Shown here piece by piece: positions 1 through 9,316 of a DNA stretch of 64,000 nucleotides (positions are counted from its first letter, which is position 1; each line of letters begins with the position of its first letter). Under the pieces are notes generated by a model. The model was not told the origin of the DNA, ran no database searches, and saw only the letters and a list, made by a program, of their open reading frames with translations. Position numbers and translations under genes: made by a program. The DNA is from Dromiciops gliroides. Taxonomy: Eukaryota > Chordata > Mammalia > Microbiotheria > Microbiotheriidae. The DNA is taken from positions 640,823,806 through 640,887,805 of the forward strand of contig NC_057863.1 of the NCBI RefSeq assembly GCF_019393635.1, given 5' to 3'.

Positions 1-249
1 TTAAAATAAAATAAAAGTACAGTATCAGCTGAAATGATTTCTAAGAACTCAACCATCTTCCCCCCTCCCCCCCCCCTTTTTTTTCCCTCTAATAGGAAAC
101 CCTGCTAGAATAAGCCTCTGGAGAGAGAACAGCTGCCTTCCTCCCCAGTCCCCCCCATCCAAATGTATTCCCCCTCACTACATCTTGTTGCTATTTAGAA
201 GCACCCATTCATCCCTTTCAGATGAATGGGGCCCACGTCATACCTCACT

Positions 250-443
250 CCCTGGGGGAATTAATCCATCCCCCCTTCTTCAGGAGGCTCTTCTTGGCAC
301 CCCCTTTGCCCCCAGCGCCTTCTCCTCTGAGACATCATCCCATGTATGCACTGTCTGTCCATTGTAGTTGGCATCTTCTCTCTCCCATTCAACTATGAGC
401 TCCTTGTGGGCAGGGACCGCCTCTCTTTTGTAACCCAAGTCTC
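250..443 (+). repeat. L2 LINE 3' end fragment
   Basis: Contains the typical L2 3' UTR phrase about a region starting 'gagctccttgtgggcaggga' followed by a T-rich 'ctcttttgtaaccc' stretch. The element is interrupted by the SINE that follows. Non-coding, old and diverged. Confidence 0.5.
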
Positions 444-456
444 GGAGTCCATTGTT

Positions 457-612
457 TTTTGTTTTGTTTTATTTTGTGAGGCAACTGGGGTTAAGTGACT
501 TGCACAGGGTCACACAGCTAGTAAATGTTAAGTGTCTGAGGCTGGATTTGAACTCAGGTCCTCCTGACTCCAGGACCGGTGCTCTACTCACTGCACCACC
601 TAGCTGCCCCTT
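457..612 (-). mobile_element. WSINE1-type CORE-SINE, full length
   Basis: Short tRNA-derived SINE. In element orientation it has a head like ggggcagctaggtgg, a pol III A-box-like cagtggat region, a B-box-like gagttcaaat, the CORE/MIR-like block gtgtgaccctgggcaagtcac, and an A-rich tail. Here it lies reversed with its tail at the left. Perfect 13-bp target-site duplications (ggagtccattgtt) lie at 444-456 and 613-625, showing LINE-type retrotransposition. It belongs to the subfamily with ...caattgcctcac (type B, see findings). The WSINE1 name is from memory of Australian marsupial SINEs. Confidence 0.9.
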
Positions 613-770
613 GGAGTCCATTGTTATGAGACTCTTTCATTGATGGTGATCAAAGCCCCTGCCCTTCGGGAGGGACGGGGTGGAGTTGGTGAGACCCTTC
701 TTTAGTCCAATCTGGGCCATTGAGTGATTCAAGTGCTTCCAACCTTCAGCCTCAAGAGAGATGGAAAATG

Positions 771-917
771 GGGGCAGCTAGGTGGCTAGAGCACTGGCCC
801 TGGAGTCAGGAGGACCTGAGTTCAAATTCGGCCTCAGATACTTAACACTTACTAGCTGTGTGACCCTGGGCAAGTCACTTAACCCCAACTGCCTCACTTT
901 AAAAAAAAGAGAGAGAG
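771..917 (+). mobile_element. WSINE1-type SINE with small head deletion
   Basis: The head reads ggcagctaggtggctagagcac, lacking the usual cagtggat segment and hence part of the A-box region. The target duplication agagagatggaaaatg is present at 755-770 and again ending at 933. The tail is a short A run merging into a GA run. Confidence 0.88.
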
Positions 918-933
918 AGAGAGATGGAAAATG

Positions 934-1500
934 CCAACCCCACTTCGGGCTGCTGAAGAGAAAATAAGAGTCTGGGGAGAAACTGATGTGAGGGGAGCCA
1001 AGAATCCCCATCTTGTCCCTCTCCCCAGCTGACTAGGACAGAGACTTTAGGGAGCTTCCCTTTGAGTGAGATCTGGGTCTCTCCCTCTTGGCTGAGCTGA
1101 ATCTAAGTGGTCCCAGATCCTGTTTCACCTCCATCCACTTCTGACACAGACATCTCTTGGTGGGGGAGGGGGCGGGGAGAAGGGGGAGGTATGGTTTACT
1201 TAATTTTTTTTGTAATCACTGAAGATCTGCCTTCTCTCCCTCCGTCCCAGGAAAGAAAAATAAAACCCTTGTTACAAACATGCATAGTCGAGCAAAACAA
1301 ATTCCTGCATTATCCGTGTCCAAAATAAATATGTCTCTATCTATACTCCGACACAGACATCTTGCCATCTGCTCTACCAACCTCCTCCTTGACTTTCTCA
1401 TCTTGTTCTGGGCACAGTAATCAAATCAACACTACCACTGTTTCTGGAAGGGACAGAATAATTGATTATCCTACGGTCTACTCCCCATCCCTATGACCCC
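934..1500. other. Non-coding stretch, possible old L1-type fragment
   Basis: No gene is visible. The part from about 1195 to 1335 resembles, in reverse, sequence I associate with marsupial L1 elements (T-rich run, then ...acaaacatgcatag...), but the match is from memory and weak. The rest is unclassified unique DNA. Confidence 0.35.
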
Positions 1501-1660
1501 TCCCTTCAGACCAAAATTTACTTCTCTGGTTCCTATTCCTCTAAGTGTGTGGTCTCTTTCCCCCAATCAGAATATAATCTCATTAAGGGAGGGGTGCTCT
1601 CTTGAGTGACTATCCTGGTGTCTGATATATAGATGATGCTTAATAAATGCTTTTCCATTC
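1500..1660 (+). repeat. L2 LINE 3' end fragment
   Basis: Ends in the characteristic ...gatgcttaataaatgctttt of L2 3' termini, preceded by a diverged 'catt aagggagggg...ctctcttgagtgac' stretch. Old and non-coding. Confidence 0.55.
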
Positions 1661-2018
1661 ATTCCTCCAAACTAGACACAACCCATCAAGATTCCACTCA
1701 AAAATACCTTCTCTATGAGGTGTCCCCCAGGATAGGGACAGAGAGTGGATCTGAGCAGCATAAAAGTAAACCCTCTCCATCAATGCAAATTGGCGCCTTC
1801 TCTGCAATTTATAGTAGCAGAATACCAAGACCAGTGGTGCTGGTAAATGTTTAACAACCAGCTCTCCAAGAGAGGGAAAACTGTATTCAAGAAACACTTT
1901 TAAGCTTAATCATTTTCTCATCACTTTTTTAAGTCTAGACAATCAACAAAACAATAAGTCAAACCCTGAATTGTAGTCTTTGCCAATTTCTGAGGAGTAA
2001 ATACTCACACTGTAAAAA
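1660..2018. other. Unclassified non-coding DNA left of the GGAA array
   Basis: No gene is seen. A segment at 1848-1868 (tttaacaaccagctctcc) recurs with one change at 2179-2197, and 2000-2017 is repeated imperfectly at 2160-2177, so the GGAA array sits inside or between copies of a short local duplication. Confidence 0.4.
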
Positions 2019-2126
2019 AGGAAGGAAGGAAGGAAGGAAGGAAGGAAGGAAGGAAGGAAGGAAGGAAGGAAGGAAGGAAGGAAGGAAGGAAGGAAGGAAG
2101 GAAGGAAGGAAGGAAGGAAGGAAGGA
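2019..2126 (+). repeat. (GGAA)n microsatellite
   Basis: About 25 uninterrupted GGAA units followed by a degenerate GGAAA/GAAAA border to about 2158. Both strands are open for about 70-100 codons only because the repeat has no stop; this is not a gene. Confidence 0.95.
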
Positions 2127-2561
2127 AAGGAAAAAGAAAAGGAAAAGGAAAGAAAGAAGTAAGTACTCACGCTGAAAATTTAACAACCAGGTCTCCTGAG
2201 GTTCAAGCTGACTCAAGCACACCTCTGGCAAGCCTAAGGGTGAAAAATAAAGTAATACAAGTTTCATAGGCTTGTAGATCTAGAGGTGGAAAATACCCTA
2301 TAAGAGCTACCTAATCCAAATGCATCATTTTACTCTCCAAGAAGTCGTGGCATGCCCAGAGGTCATACCTGGGTAGACCATCTTGGCAGATGGGCTAAGC
2401 CAGGCTGAGGGTAACCAAGGGTCCTCAAACCCCTCAGTGAGTTAGGGGGGTGTCTACCCCAAGCATGTGAAGATTTCACCTGGCTTCCACCAGGGCAGGT
2501 GAAAACAATTTGAAATCATGAAGGCAGCTAAAGCTTGTGTTGCCAGCTCTTAGAGCTTGAT

Positions 2562-2767
2562 CAAATATGGAAAATGCCAAGGTCATCCCATGCATCCTGG
2601 GCCATTGCTGCTCGTTCTGATTTTGTCCTGCCACTGGACTTTGATGGCTCTGGAAGAGAGAGCAAGGCCGATGACTTTGTGCAACTCTGCCTCACTTCAA
2701 TGCAATTCACCCACAAGTCAAGACATCACCGGTGATGTCACGGATCCTCTTCGAAAACAACAACACA
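2562..2767 (+). mobile_element. RTE-tailed CORE-SINE (long type), 3' portion
   Basis: Shows the segment ttttgtcctgccactggactttgatgg, then ctctgcctcactt, then the palindromic catcaccggtgatgtca, and ends in aaaacaacaacaca. The ACAACAACA end is typical of SINEs mobilised by RTE/BovB-type LINEs. The same element is seen at 7686-8155 (reverse, with tRNA head), 11140-11297 and 14865-15030. Confidence 0.75.
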
Positions 2768-2845
2768 TAAGGAAACTGAGGCCCAGAAAGGACCAGGAAC
2801 TCGCCCCTGGTAGGAAATGGCAAAACTGAGATTTGAACTCATATC
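2768..2845 (-). repeat. MIR/THER SINE fragment
   Basis: Reversed CORE segment taaggaaactgaggcccagaaagg ... gagatttgaactc. Diverged. Confidence 0.6.
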
Positions 2846-2879
2846 CTTTCTGGCCACCTGATCTCTTCCTACCTTTCCC

Positions 2880-3240
2880 ACCTTCCTTCCCATTAACCTC
2901 CCTCACACACTCCACATTCCAGCCAGGCTGACTGACCTTGCTGTTCCTCCATTTCTCATTTCTGGGACTTTGCATTGGCCTCCCCCCATGCCAGGCATGG
3001 CCTCTCTCCTTCACCTCTACCTCTTGGAAGAGCCTAGTCTCTCTAAAGACTCAGCTGAAGTGCCACCTACAGGCAGCCTTTCTTTCCCACCCCCAGCAGG
3101 TCATGTTGTATCTACCTTGTATGGGTTTTACACATTTATTTATGTGTCCTCTCCTCTGATAGAGGGGGTTTTGTATTCCTAGCGCCTAGCACAGCTTCGG
3201 CACATAGTAGGTGCTTAATAATGCTTGTAGATTGATTGAT
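2880..3240 (+). repeat. L2 LINE 3' region
   Basis: Carries the L2-like ...ctctaaagactcagctgaagtgccacct... block and ends with gcacatagtaggtgcttaataatgcttg, the canonical L2 3' terminus. Confidence 0.7.
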
Positions 3241-3405
3241 GGCAAATCCAAGTTCAAATCTTTACACTCAGCCTCCTGGATTCCTTCACACCCTGCTAAA
3301 ACCCCACCTTCTATAGGAACTCCATACTGATACCTTTAATGCTAGTGCCTTTCTTCCCTCTATGATCACTCCCAATTTTCCCTGTCTATGGTTTGTTTGT
3401 ACATT

Positions 3406-3614
3406 CGTGGTTGTCCAGTCATGTCTGATTCTTTGTGACCCCATTTGGGGTTTTCTTGGCAGATTTGCTACAGTGGTTTGCCATTTCCTTCTCCAGATAA
3501 GGAAACTGAGGCAAACAGGGTAAGTGACTTGCCCAGGGTCACACAGCCAGTACGTGTCTGAGGCTGGATTTGAACTAAGGCTGGGCCCTATCACTGTGCC
3601 ACCTAGCTGCCCTG
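3406..3614 (-). mobile_element. MAR1-type CORE-SINE with RTE/BovB-like tail
   Basis: Reversed element. The left end is the complement of the gacatgactgaacaacaa-type 3' end shared with RTE LINEs, then ...ccccatttggggttttcttggc...gtggtttgccatttccttctcc, then the CORE block and the tRNA-like head gccacctagctgccc. About 210 bp, near full length. Confidence 0.85.
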
Positions 3615-3665
3615 TTTATATATAGTTGTTCCTTTACTGTCTCCTCTTTTAAGACTATGAGTGTG

Positions 3666-3832
3666 GGGGCAGCTAGGTGGCGCAGTGGATAAAGCACCGG
3701 CCTTGGATTCAGGAGTACCTGAGTTCAAATCCGGCCTTGGACACTTGACACTTACTAGCTGTGTGACCCTGGGCAAGTCACTTAACCCCATTGCCCCACA
3801 AAAACAAAAACAAAACAAACAAACAAACAAAA
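3666..3832 (+). mobile_element. WSINE1-type SINE, type A
   Basis: Head ggggcagctaggtggcgcagtggataaagcacc, with gattcagg and ttgacactt diagnostic positions. The tail starts ccacaaaaacaaaaacaaaac. Target duplications aagactatgagtgtg lie at 3651-3665 and 3833-3847. Confidence 0.92.
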
Positions 3833-3866
3833 AAGACTATGAGTGTGGAGGGGAAGGGGAGGATGG

Positions 3867-3966
3867 ACCAGCTAGGTGGCTCAGTGGATAAAGCACTGGC
3901 CCTGGATATTCAGGAGGACCTATGTTCAAATCCAACCTCAGACACTTGTCACTGAAAAAAAAAAAA
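3867..3966 (+). mobile_element. WSINE1-type SINE, 3' part deleted
   Basis: Head accagctaggtggctcagtgg through cagacacttgtcactg, then straight into an A tail; the CORE block is missing. It sits between further copies of the same target sequence (aagactatgagtgtgg at 3833-3848 and aagactatgaatg at 3967-3979). Confidence 0.85.
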
Positions 3967-4099
3967 AAGACTATGAATGCCTGGAGGGCCAGGACTGTCT
4001 TTTGCCTTTCTTTGTATCCCTAGCACTTAGTATACTGCCAGGCACCTAGTAGGTGCTTAGTAAGTGCATTGACTGACTGACTGACTGACTGACTGACTA

Positions 4100-4680
4100 A
4101 AACAAGACAAAGGTAAATTAGACCCTGACCTTTATCAGTGAATATCTGAGGATAGGGGAAGTTCCTAGATTAATTCAGTCTCCAATGAGAGGAGAGGGAA
4201 AGTCACACTGATAAAATGCCCTTGGAACTTGCCTGGAAATTTATAGCCATTGTCCTTCTGTGAAGCTGCTCAGGAAAGGACATCAGGGCACTCCTTGTGG
4301 CTTCATAAAAGCTTAATTTACAACCTCGTTGGAAAGGCCTTGGGCCTTGACGCAGCAGGAATCTCATGCTGGAGAAAGTGCCTCCCTCCATGGCCCCGCC
4401 AGAAGCATCAGCTCCCGTTAATGAGCTAGAGAAGCCATAGGAATCGTGGCAAGCTCCCTTTGGCCAGAACACCCCGGCTTTTACCAGCGCATATACACAG
4501 CGGGGTGGGGGGAGAATTGTTCTAAGCAAAGCCAGTGGCTGCTCCTGTCAACAGGGCTGAGGGATATGAGTAAGAGGGATTGTTTTGTATTGAAAAAGGT
4601 CTGGGGAGGGGGAAAGGGAGGGGAGAGGGGGAGCCACATCTGAGTAATGTTGTTTTCTATTATCTCACCCAGTGAAATGG
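4100..4680. other. Repeat-free stretch, candidate conserved non-coding DNA
   Basis: No ORF of note and no repeat that I recognise. It includes GC-balanced, non-simple sequence at 4200-4520 (e.g. cataaaagcttaatttac, gttaatgagctagagaagcc) of the kind often found in conserved non-coding elements. Conservation cannot be tested here. Confidence 0.35.
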
Positions 4681-4684
4681 AACA

Positions 4685-4765
4685 TCTATTCTGGGCAATA
4701 TAGCACAGTGGGAAGTCTGCTGAATTGGGAGTCAGAGAACCTAAGTTTCGATTCTGACTCAGCTA
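4685..4765 (+). repeat. MIR/THER SINE, tRNA-like head
   Basis: Reads gcaatatagcacagtggg...gggagtcagagaacctaagtttcgattctgactcagctac, a diverged tRNA-derived SINE head. Confidence 0.6.
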
Positions 4766-4777
4766 CTTTTTTTATTT

Positions 4778-5375
4778 TTTCCGTCATGTTTAGTTGTGTC
4801 CAACTCTTCATGACCCCATTTTGGGGTTTTCTTGTTAGAGATACAGAAGTGGTTTGCCATTTCCTTTCTCCAGCTCATTTTTACAGATGAGGAAACTGAG
4901 GCAAATAGGGTTAAGTGACTTACCCAGGGTCACACAGCTAGTACTTTGCCATTTCCATCTAGAGCTCATTTTACAGATGAGGAAACTTGAGGCAAACAGG
5001 GTTAAGTGACTTGCCCAGGAGGGTCACACAACTATTAATTTGCTATTTCCATCTCCAGTTCTTCTTCTTTTTTTTTTTGGTGAGGCAATTGGGGTTAAGT
5101 GTCTTGCCCAGGGTCACACAGCTAGTAAGTGTTAAGTGTCTGAGGCCAGATTTGAACTCAGGTCCTCCTGACTCCAGGGCTGGTGCTCTATCCACTGCGC
5201 CCCCTAGCTGTCCCTCCAGTTCATTTTTACAGATAAGGAAACAGGCAAACAGGGTTAAGTGACTTGCCCAGGGTCACACAGCTAGTACATGTCTGAGGCT
5301 GGACATGAACTCAGGAAGGTGAGGCTTCCCCTGACTTCAAGCCTAGCACTCTATCCACTGAGCCACCTAGCTACT
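4778..5375 (-). mobile_element. MAR1-type SINE with internally triplicated segment
   Basis: Reversed MAR1-type element (gtccaactcttcatgaccccattttgggg ... gccacctagctac). The block from gtttgccatttcc through ggtcacacagctagta is present three times in tandem: 4853-4943, 4944-5036, and a third copy starting at 5037 that is split by a WSINE1 insertion and resumes at 5214-5287. Normal copies elsewhere in the window have this block once. Confidence 0.8.
5062..5213 (-). mobile_element. WSINE1-type SINE, type B
   Basis: Reversed, with T-rich tail at the left (ttcttcttttttttttt), gaggcaattggggttaag, gactccaggg and the head tagctgtccc. Inserted in the third copy of the MAR1 repeat block. Target duplication ctccagttc at 5053-5061 and 5214-5222. 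Confidence 0.9.
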
Positions 5376-5487
5376 CTGGGGCATCTGGGGCAAATCACTT
5401 ACTGGTTTCCTCATCTGTCAAAGAACTTCTGTTAAGGGCTGGGGTTCTCAAGTCCCATCAGAATAGCTGGCCTCTGAGGGCTCTGCA

Positions 5488-5697
5488 GGGGCAGCAAGGT
5501 GGGCTGGTGCTTACAGTCCTGGGCCTGGGGTCGGAAAGACCTGAGTTAAAATCAAGTCTCAAACATTAGAGCCCTATAGAATGAGGATCATGATAGCACC
5601 TACCTCACAAGGCTGTTGGGAGGGTCAAATGAGATGTTTGTAAAGTGCTCATTGCAAGTGTCTGGTACACAGTGAGTGTTTAATAAGTGTTTATCCC
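5488..5697 (+). repeat. MIR/THER SINE, near full length
   Basis: Head gggcagcaaggtgggctgg, then ...tagcacctacctcacaaggctgttggg...tgtttaataagtgttt. The CORE block is partly deleted. Confidence 0.75.
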
Positions 5698-5737
5698 CTC
5701 TTCCAATTCTGAGATTCTGTGAAAATTATTGGAGCCG

Positions 5738-5930
5738 TCAATCAGTAAATAAGCATGTATTAAGCTCCTATTGTGTGCCAGGCACTATGCCAACCACTGG
5801 AGATGCAGAGACCAAAGTGAGACGGTCTGTGAGCTCCTCTGGGGCAGAGACTAGCTTGGCATCCCCAGCACTTAGCAAGCACATGGCTTAGAGAAGGGCC
5901 TCAATAAATGTTTTTTCATTCATTCATTCA
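5738..5930 (+). repeat. L3/CR1-like and L2-like 3' fragments
   Basis: First part caatcagtaaataagcatgtattaag...gtgtgccaggcactatgcc is the widespread L3-type segment. Second part gagctcctctggggcagaga...cctcaataaatgtttttt is an L2 3' end with a CATT repeat terminus. Confidence 0.6.
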
Positions 5931-6129
5931 TTTCTGAAGAGATGATTCTTGCCAATGAGGCACTCAATTGGATTATTTCTGAAGTCCCACAAGTCCCGTG
6001 GGAGCCCTCCAGATTTTCACTCCTTAGGGGAAAATCCTGGGCATCCCATCCTGGTTATAGCTCTGCTGATGAGTGAATTGGCCAGCACTAAAAAGAGCAC
6101 CTTCCCCCAACCGTAAGAAAATGTCTGGA

Positions 6130-6284
6130 GGCAGCTAGGTGGCGCAGTGGATAGAGCACTGGCCTTGGATTCTGGAGTACCTGAGTTCAAATCTGACCTC
6201 AGACACTTAACATTTGCTAGCTGTGTGACCCTGGGCAAGTCACTTAACCCCAATTGCCTCACCAAAAAAAAAAAGAAAAGAAGA
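6130..6284 (+). mobile_element. WSINE1-type SINE, type B
   Basis: Head ggcagctaggtggcgcagtggatagagcactgg, tail caccaaaaaaaaaaagaaaag. Target duplication aaaatgtctgga at 6118-6129 and 6285-6296. Confidence 0.9.
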
Positions 6285-6298
6285 AAAATGTCTGGATG

Positions 6299-6445
6299 AG
6301 GGCAGCTAGGAAGCCCAGTGGATAGAGCACCAACCCTGGAGTCAGGAGGACCTGAGTTCAAATCTAGCCTCAGACACTTATTAGCTGTGTAATCCTGGAC
6401 AGGTCACTTAATCTCAATTGCTTCAAAAAGAGAAAAAGAAAAAGA
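6299..6445 (+). mobile_element. WSINE1-type SINE, diverged
   Basis: Head gggcagctaggaagcccagtgg, ...ctgtgtaatcctggacaggtcactt... and a GAAAAA-rich tail. More substitutions than its neighbours suggest an older insertion. Confidence 0.85.
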
Positions 6446-6458
6446 ATCAGTAGAGTTG

Positions 6459-6578
6459 GGCAGCTAGGTGGCTCAGCAGATAAAGCATTGACCCTGGAGT
6501 CAGGAGGACTTGAGTTCCAATCTAGCCTTAGACATACACTAGCTGTGTGACCCCAGGGCAAGTCATTTAACTTTGATT
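6459..6578 (+). mobile_element. WSINE1-type SINE running into a GGAA array
   Basis: Head gggcagctaggtggctcagcagataaag...gtcatttaactttgattaca, after which the tail is replaced by the GGAA array. This suggests the microsatellite grew from the SINE tail. Confidence 0.85.
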
Positions 6579-6778
6579 ACAGGAAGGAAGGAAGGAAGGA
6601 AGGAAGGAAGGAAGGAAGGAAGGAAGGAAGGAAGGAAGGAAGGAAGGAAGGAAGGAAGGAAGGAAGGAAGGAAGGAAGGAAGGAAGGAAGGAAGGAAGGA
6701 AGGAAGGAAGGAAGGAAGGAAGGAAAGAAGGAAGGAAGAAAGAAAGAAAGGAAGAAAGAAAGAAAGGAAGAAAGAAAG
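6579..6778 (+). repeat. (GGAA)n microsatellite with GAAA border
   Basis: About 36 GGAA units, then interspersed GAAA/GGAA units to 6778. The ORFs on both strands across it are artefacts of a stop-free repeat. Confidence 0.95.
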
Positions 6779-6779
6779 A

Positions 6780-7060
6780 GTCTGGACTCTTGGATGTGCA
6801 TCCTCACTGCCCCTCCCCCTGGTGGTCCTGTAATTCACCTCTCTTAATTTTAGAGGATTGCAGTTCATTGCTCTCTCCTATCTGCATCCTTGACCAAGAT
6901 TTTTGTAATAAAAATAAAACCAGCAGCAGTGTCCTAATTCTAGGACCTGTGCTGAATTCCTGGGGAATTATTTCAAGGAGAAAACAGCCTTTTAGCAACA
7001 CCCACGGAAGGGAAGAGGAGCCCAGCACTTTGCCTGAAGGTCTCCTCTGCACTTATCTTG
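6780..7060. other. Unclassified non-coding stretch
   Basis: No gene or repeat that I can name. A 116-codon open frame at 6790-7140 has no recognisable domain and runs into an L2 fragment, so I do not call it a gene. Confidence 0.3.
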
Positions 7061-7200
7061 ATCTTATACCTGAGTCGCTCAGGTCTTTGCCCTTCTCTCT
7101 ATTCAACTGCAAGTTCTTAGAGAGCAGGGCCAGTGTCTGATCCATCTTTATAACTCCAGGCACCTAATGCACCACAAGAATGGAAATGATAAGTGCTTGG
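7060..7200 (+). repeat. L2 LINE 3' end fragment
   Basis: ttcaactgcaagttcttagagagcagggcc ... ataactccaggcaccta, typical L2 3' UTR wording. Confidence 0.5.
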
Positions 7201-7387
7201 ATACAAGGCTCTATGGCTTAAGGACTGGACTTGGGGTCAGGAAGACCTGGGTTCAAAGCCCTGCTGGAATATTTACTAGTTCTGTGCTGCTGGGCAAATG
7301 CCTTCATTTCTTTGGGACTCAGTTTTCTCATCTGCAAAATGGAAACGTTTATATTCAAAGGTCCCATCCAGCTCTAAATCTATGATC
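7200..7387 (+). repeat. MIR/THER-type SINE
   Basis: Head ggcttaaggactggacttggggtcaggaag, CORE gctgggcaaatgcc, ...ctcatctgcaaaatgg, ending ccatccagctctaaatctatgatcc, a variant 3' end recurring at 9925, 18340, 23990 and 25315. Confidence 0.75.
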
Positions 7388-7439
7388 CTTCTCCTTTGGG
7401 CCCCAATTACAACATCTCTAAAGGAAGGGGTTTGGACTA

Positions 7440-7550
7440 AACATTAGAGCTATACCAAAGTGGAATGTGATGCTTCAGTAGGTAGTGAGCTCCCCGTCAC
7501 TAGAGGTCTACAAGCAAAAATTACTTTTCAAGATTTATTACACACTAGTC
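7440..7550 (+). repeat. CR1/L3-like fragment
   Basis: The words gtagtgagctccccgtcactagaggtctacaag resemble the conserved 3' portion of CR1/L3 LINEs in amniotes. Short and diverged. Confidence 0.45.
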
Positions 7551-7685
7551 CCCTTTAGACCTCCTAGATATCCCAGCCAAACTTAAAAACAAGACCTGAG
7601 TCTTCTCTTCTCCAGGATAAACAAGCCCAATCCCTCCAACCAATCCTCATAGACAAATCCTAATGTCTATATGTTTGGGGAATGT

Positions 7686-8155
7686 GGTTGTTGTCTTTGT
7701 TTGTCCTTTGTTCCTTTTTTTTTTTTTTTGGTGGGGCAGTTGGGGTTAAGTGACTTGCCCAGGGTCACACAGCTAGTAAGTGTCAAGTGTCTGAGGCCGA
7801 ATTTGAACTCAGGTCCTCCTGAATCCAGGGCCGGTGCTTTATCCACTATGCCACCTAACTGCTCCCTATCCTTTGTTCTTAAAGAGGACCATGACATTGG
7901 GGGTGATGTCATGACTTGCAGTGAATTGGATTTAAGTGAGGGACGGCTGTGCAAGGTCACCAACCCCACTCTCTCCTCCAGAGCCATCTGGGTCCAATGG
8001 CAAGATATATATCAGGATTACTGGAGGGGCCCTCGGATGTTTAAGGCAATTGGGGTTAAGTGACTTGCCCAGGGTCACACAGCTAATACGTGTCTAAGGT
8101 GAGATTTGAACTCAGATCCTCCCAACTTCAGAACCACTGCACCACCTAGTTGGAA
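7686..8155 (-). mobile_element. RTE-tailed CORE-SINE, full length, split by a SINE
   Basis: Reversed element with gttgttgtctttgtttgtcctttg tail complement, gaggaccatgacattgggggtgatgtcatgac middle, then CORE gacttgcccagggtcacacagctaata and head accacctagttgg. This copy shows that the 'ACAACAACA' family has the same tRNA head and CORE as MAR1, joined to a different 3' module. Confidence 0.8.
7714..7868 (-). mobile_element. WSINE1-type SINE, type A with type B junction
   Basis: T18 tail, ggggcagttggggttaag, tcaagtgtctg, gaatccaggg, head gccacctaactgctccc. Target duplication tcctttgttc at 7704-7713 and 7869-7878. Confidence 0.92.
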
Positions 8156-8159
8156 TGAG

Positions 8160-8600
8160 TAAATGGATGAATGAACAAACAAATGAACGAATAAGTCCTA
8201 CCACCTTCACTGCCTACCCAGGTGATGGGAGGCAGATCTGGTGGCACCAGCCAAAGACCCATCAGCCTGGAGCTGAGGATATGAAGAGGGAGAACAGAAG
8301 TTAGCCAAGGGCCACTCTGTGTCAACCCAGCATGCTTTCACTTGCCTTGGATGGGTGACTGATGGAATCCAGATAAAGGTGGCCCCTGCTCACCAAGGGG
8401 GCCCTCCAGTATACCTTCAGCTGACCCCCAGCTTCAGCACAGACAGGGCTACCAGCCACTAGAGGAAGCTCTAGTTTTAGAGACCCCCCCCCCGAACCCA
8501 GTCCTGCATAAGGTGAGCATGGTGGGAGGGGCGGGGTGGTAATGATGATGTTGAAATAATGACAATGACGACGACAAAGATGACAATATTGTTATATAAT
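8160..8600. other. Non-coding stretch, nothing recognised
   Basis: Contains a short AATG/ACGA-rich run (8150-8190) and a gatgatgttgaaataatgacaatgacgacgac segment near 8545, but no gene, RNA or named repeat. Confidence 0.3.
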
Positions 8601-8618
8601 GCTTTAAGATGTGTGGTG

Positions 8619-8760
8619 GGGGCAGCTAGGTGGCGCAGTGGATAGAGCACCGGCCCTGGAGTCAGGAGGACCTGAGTTCAAATCCTCAGACACTTAACAC
8701 TTACTAGTTGTGTGACCCTGGGCAAGTCACTTAACCCCAATTACCTCACCAAAAAAAAAA
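8619..8760 (+). mobile_element. WSINE1-type SINE, type B
   Basis: Near-consensus copy with gatagagcaccggccctggagtcagg and a clean A12 tail. Target duplication aagatgtgtggtg at 8606-8618 and 8761-8773, perfect over 13 bp, indicating a young insertion. Confidence 0.94.
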
Positions 8761-8773
8761 AAGATGTGTGGTG

Positions 8774-9128
8774 AATGCAGCTGACTGTGAACTGACCTTG
8801 CCTGATCCCAGAGCTGCAAATTACCTGAGGGTAATCAAAGCCAGCTGAAAGGAGAACTCTTGAAATCAGCTGAAAAAGAAAGAAAGGAACTCCACCCCCC
8901 CACAACCCTGCAATTCTGACCAGATGTTACCACTCCCCAGCCTTCTCTGTGTACTTTTGGTTACAACTTAGATGACAGCTTCTCAAGGCTGTGTTTCCCA
9001 TGGGACTTCCTCCCTTCTGGAAGTGTATTTAACCCTGCCCCTCTCTGCCCCTCTTGGGCACCCCAGGAATTTCATGCTGTGTGGTAGCTCCAGACTGCAA
9101 TCCCCTGCTTCCTTTAAAAATCTTAGTT
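8774..9128. other. Unclassified non-coding DNA
   Basis: No gene, RNA or repeat recognised. Small direct repeats such as agctgaaaggag/agctgaaaaag near 8845 are unremarkable. Confidence 0.3.
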
Positions 9129-9130
9129 TC

Positions 9131-9273
9131 TGGGCAGCTAGATGGCGCAGTGGATAGAGCACCGGCCCTGGAGTCAGGAGTACCTGAGTTCAAACCCAGC
9201 CTCAGACACTTGACACTTACTAGCTGTGTGACCCTGGGCAAGTCACTTAACCCTCATTGCCCCACCCAAAAAA
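9131..9273 (+). mobile_element. WSINE1-type SINE, mosaic of A and B
   Basis: 5' half is type B (gatagagcac, ggagtcagg), 3' half is type A (ttgacac, cattgccccac). It may derive from a recombinant source copy. Confidence 0.9.
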
Positions 9274-9316
9274 TGTGGCCACGATGGGATGAGTCCAGAG
9301 CTACAGCAAGAAACCA

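Larger units (their letters stand above)
3250..4099 (+). repeat. L2 LINE 3' region split by three SINEs
   Basis: The fragments 3250-3405, 3615-3665 and 3967-4099 read as one L2 3' end (…cctggagggccaggactgtctt…cctagtaggtgcttagtaagtgc) interrupted by a MAR1-type SINE and two WSINE1-type SINEs. It ends in a TGAC tandem repeat (about 4073-4098) derived from the usual TGAATGAATG terminus. Confidence 0.7.

Noticed and set aside
1943..2267. Repetitive Ser-Phe-Leu-Pro open frames (also at 6563-6868)
   Set aside because: Artefact of (GGAA)n, which has no stop codons in most frames.
4203..4529. 108-codon minus-strand open frame
   Set aside because: No recognisable domain, no upstream or downstream splice context, and length within chance expectation.
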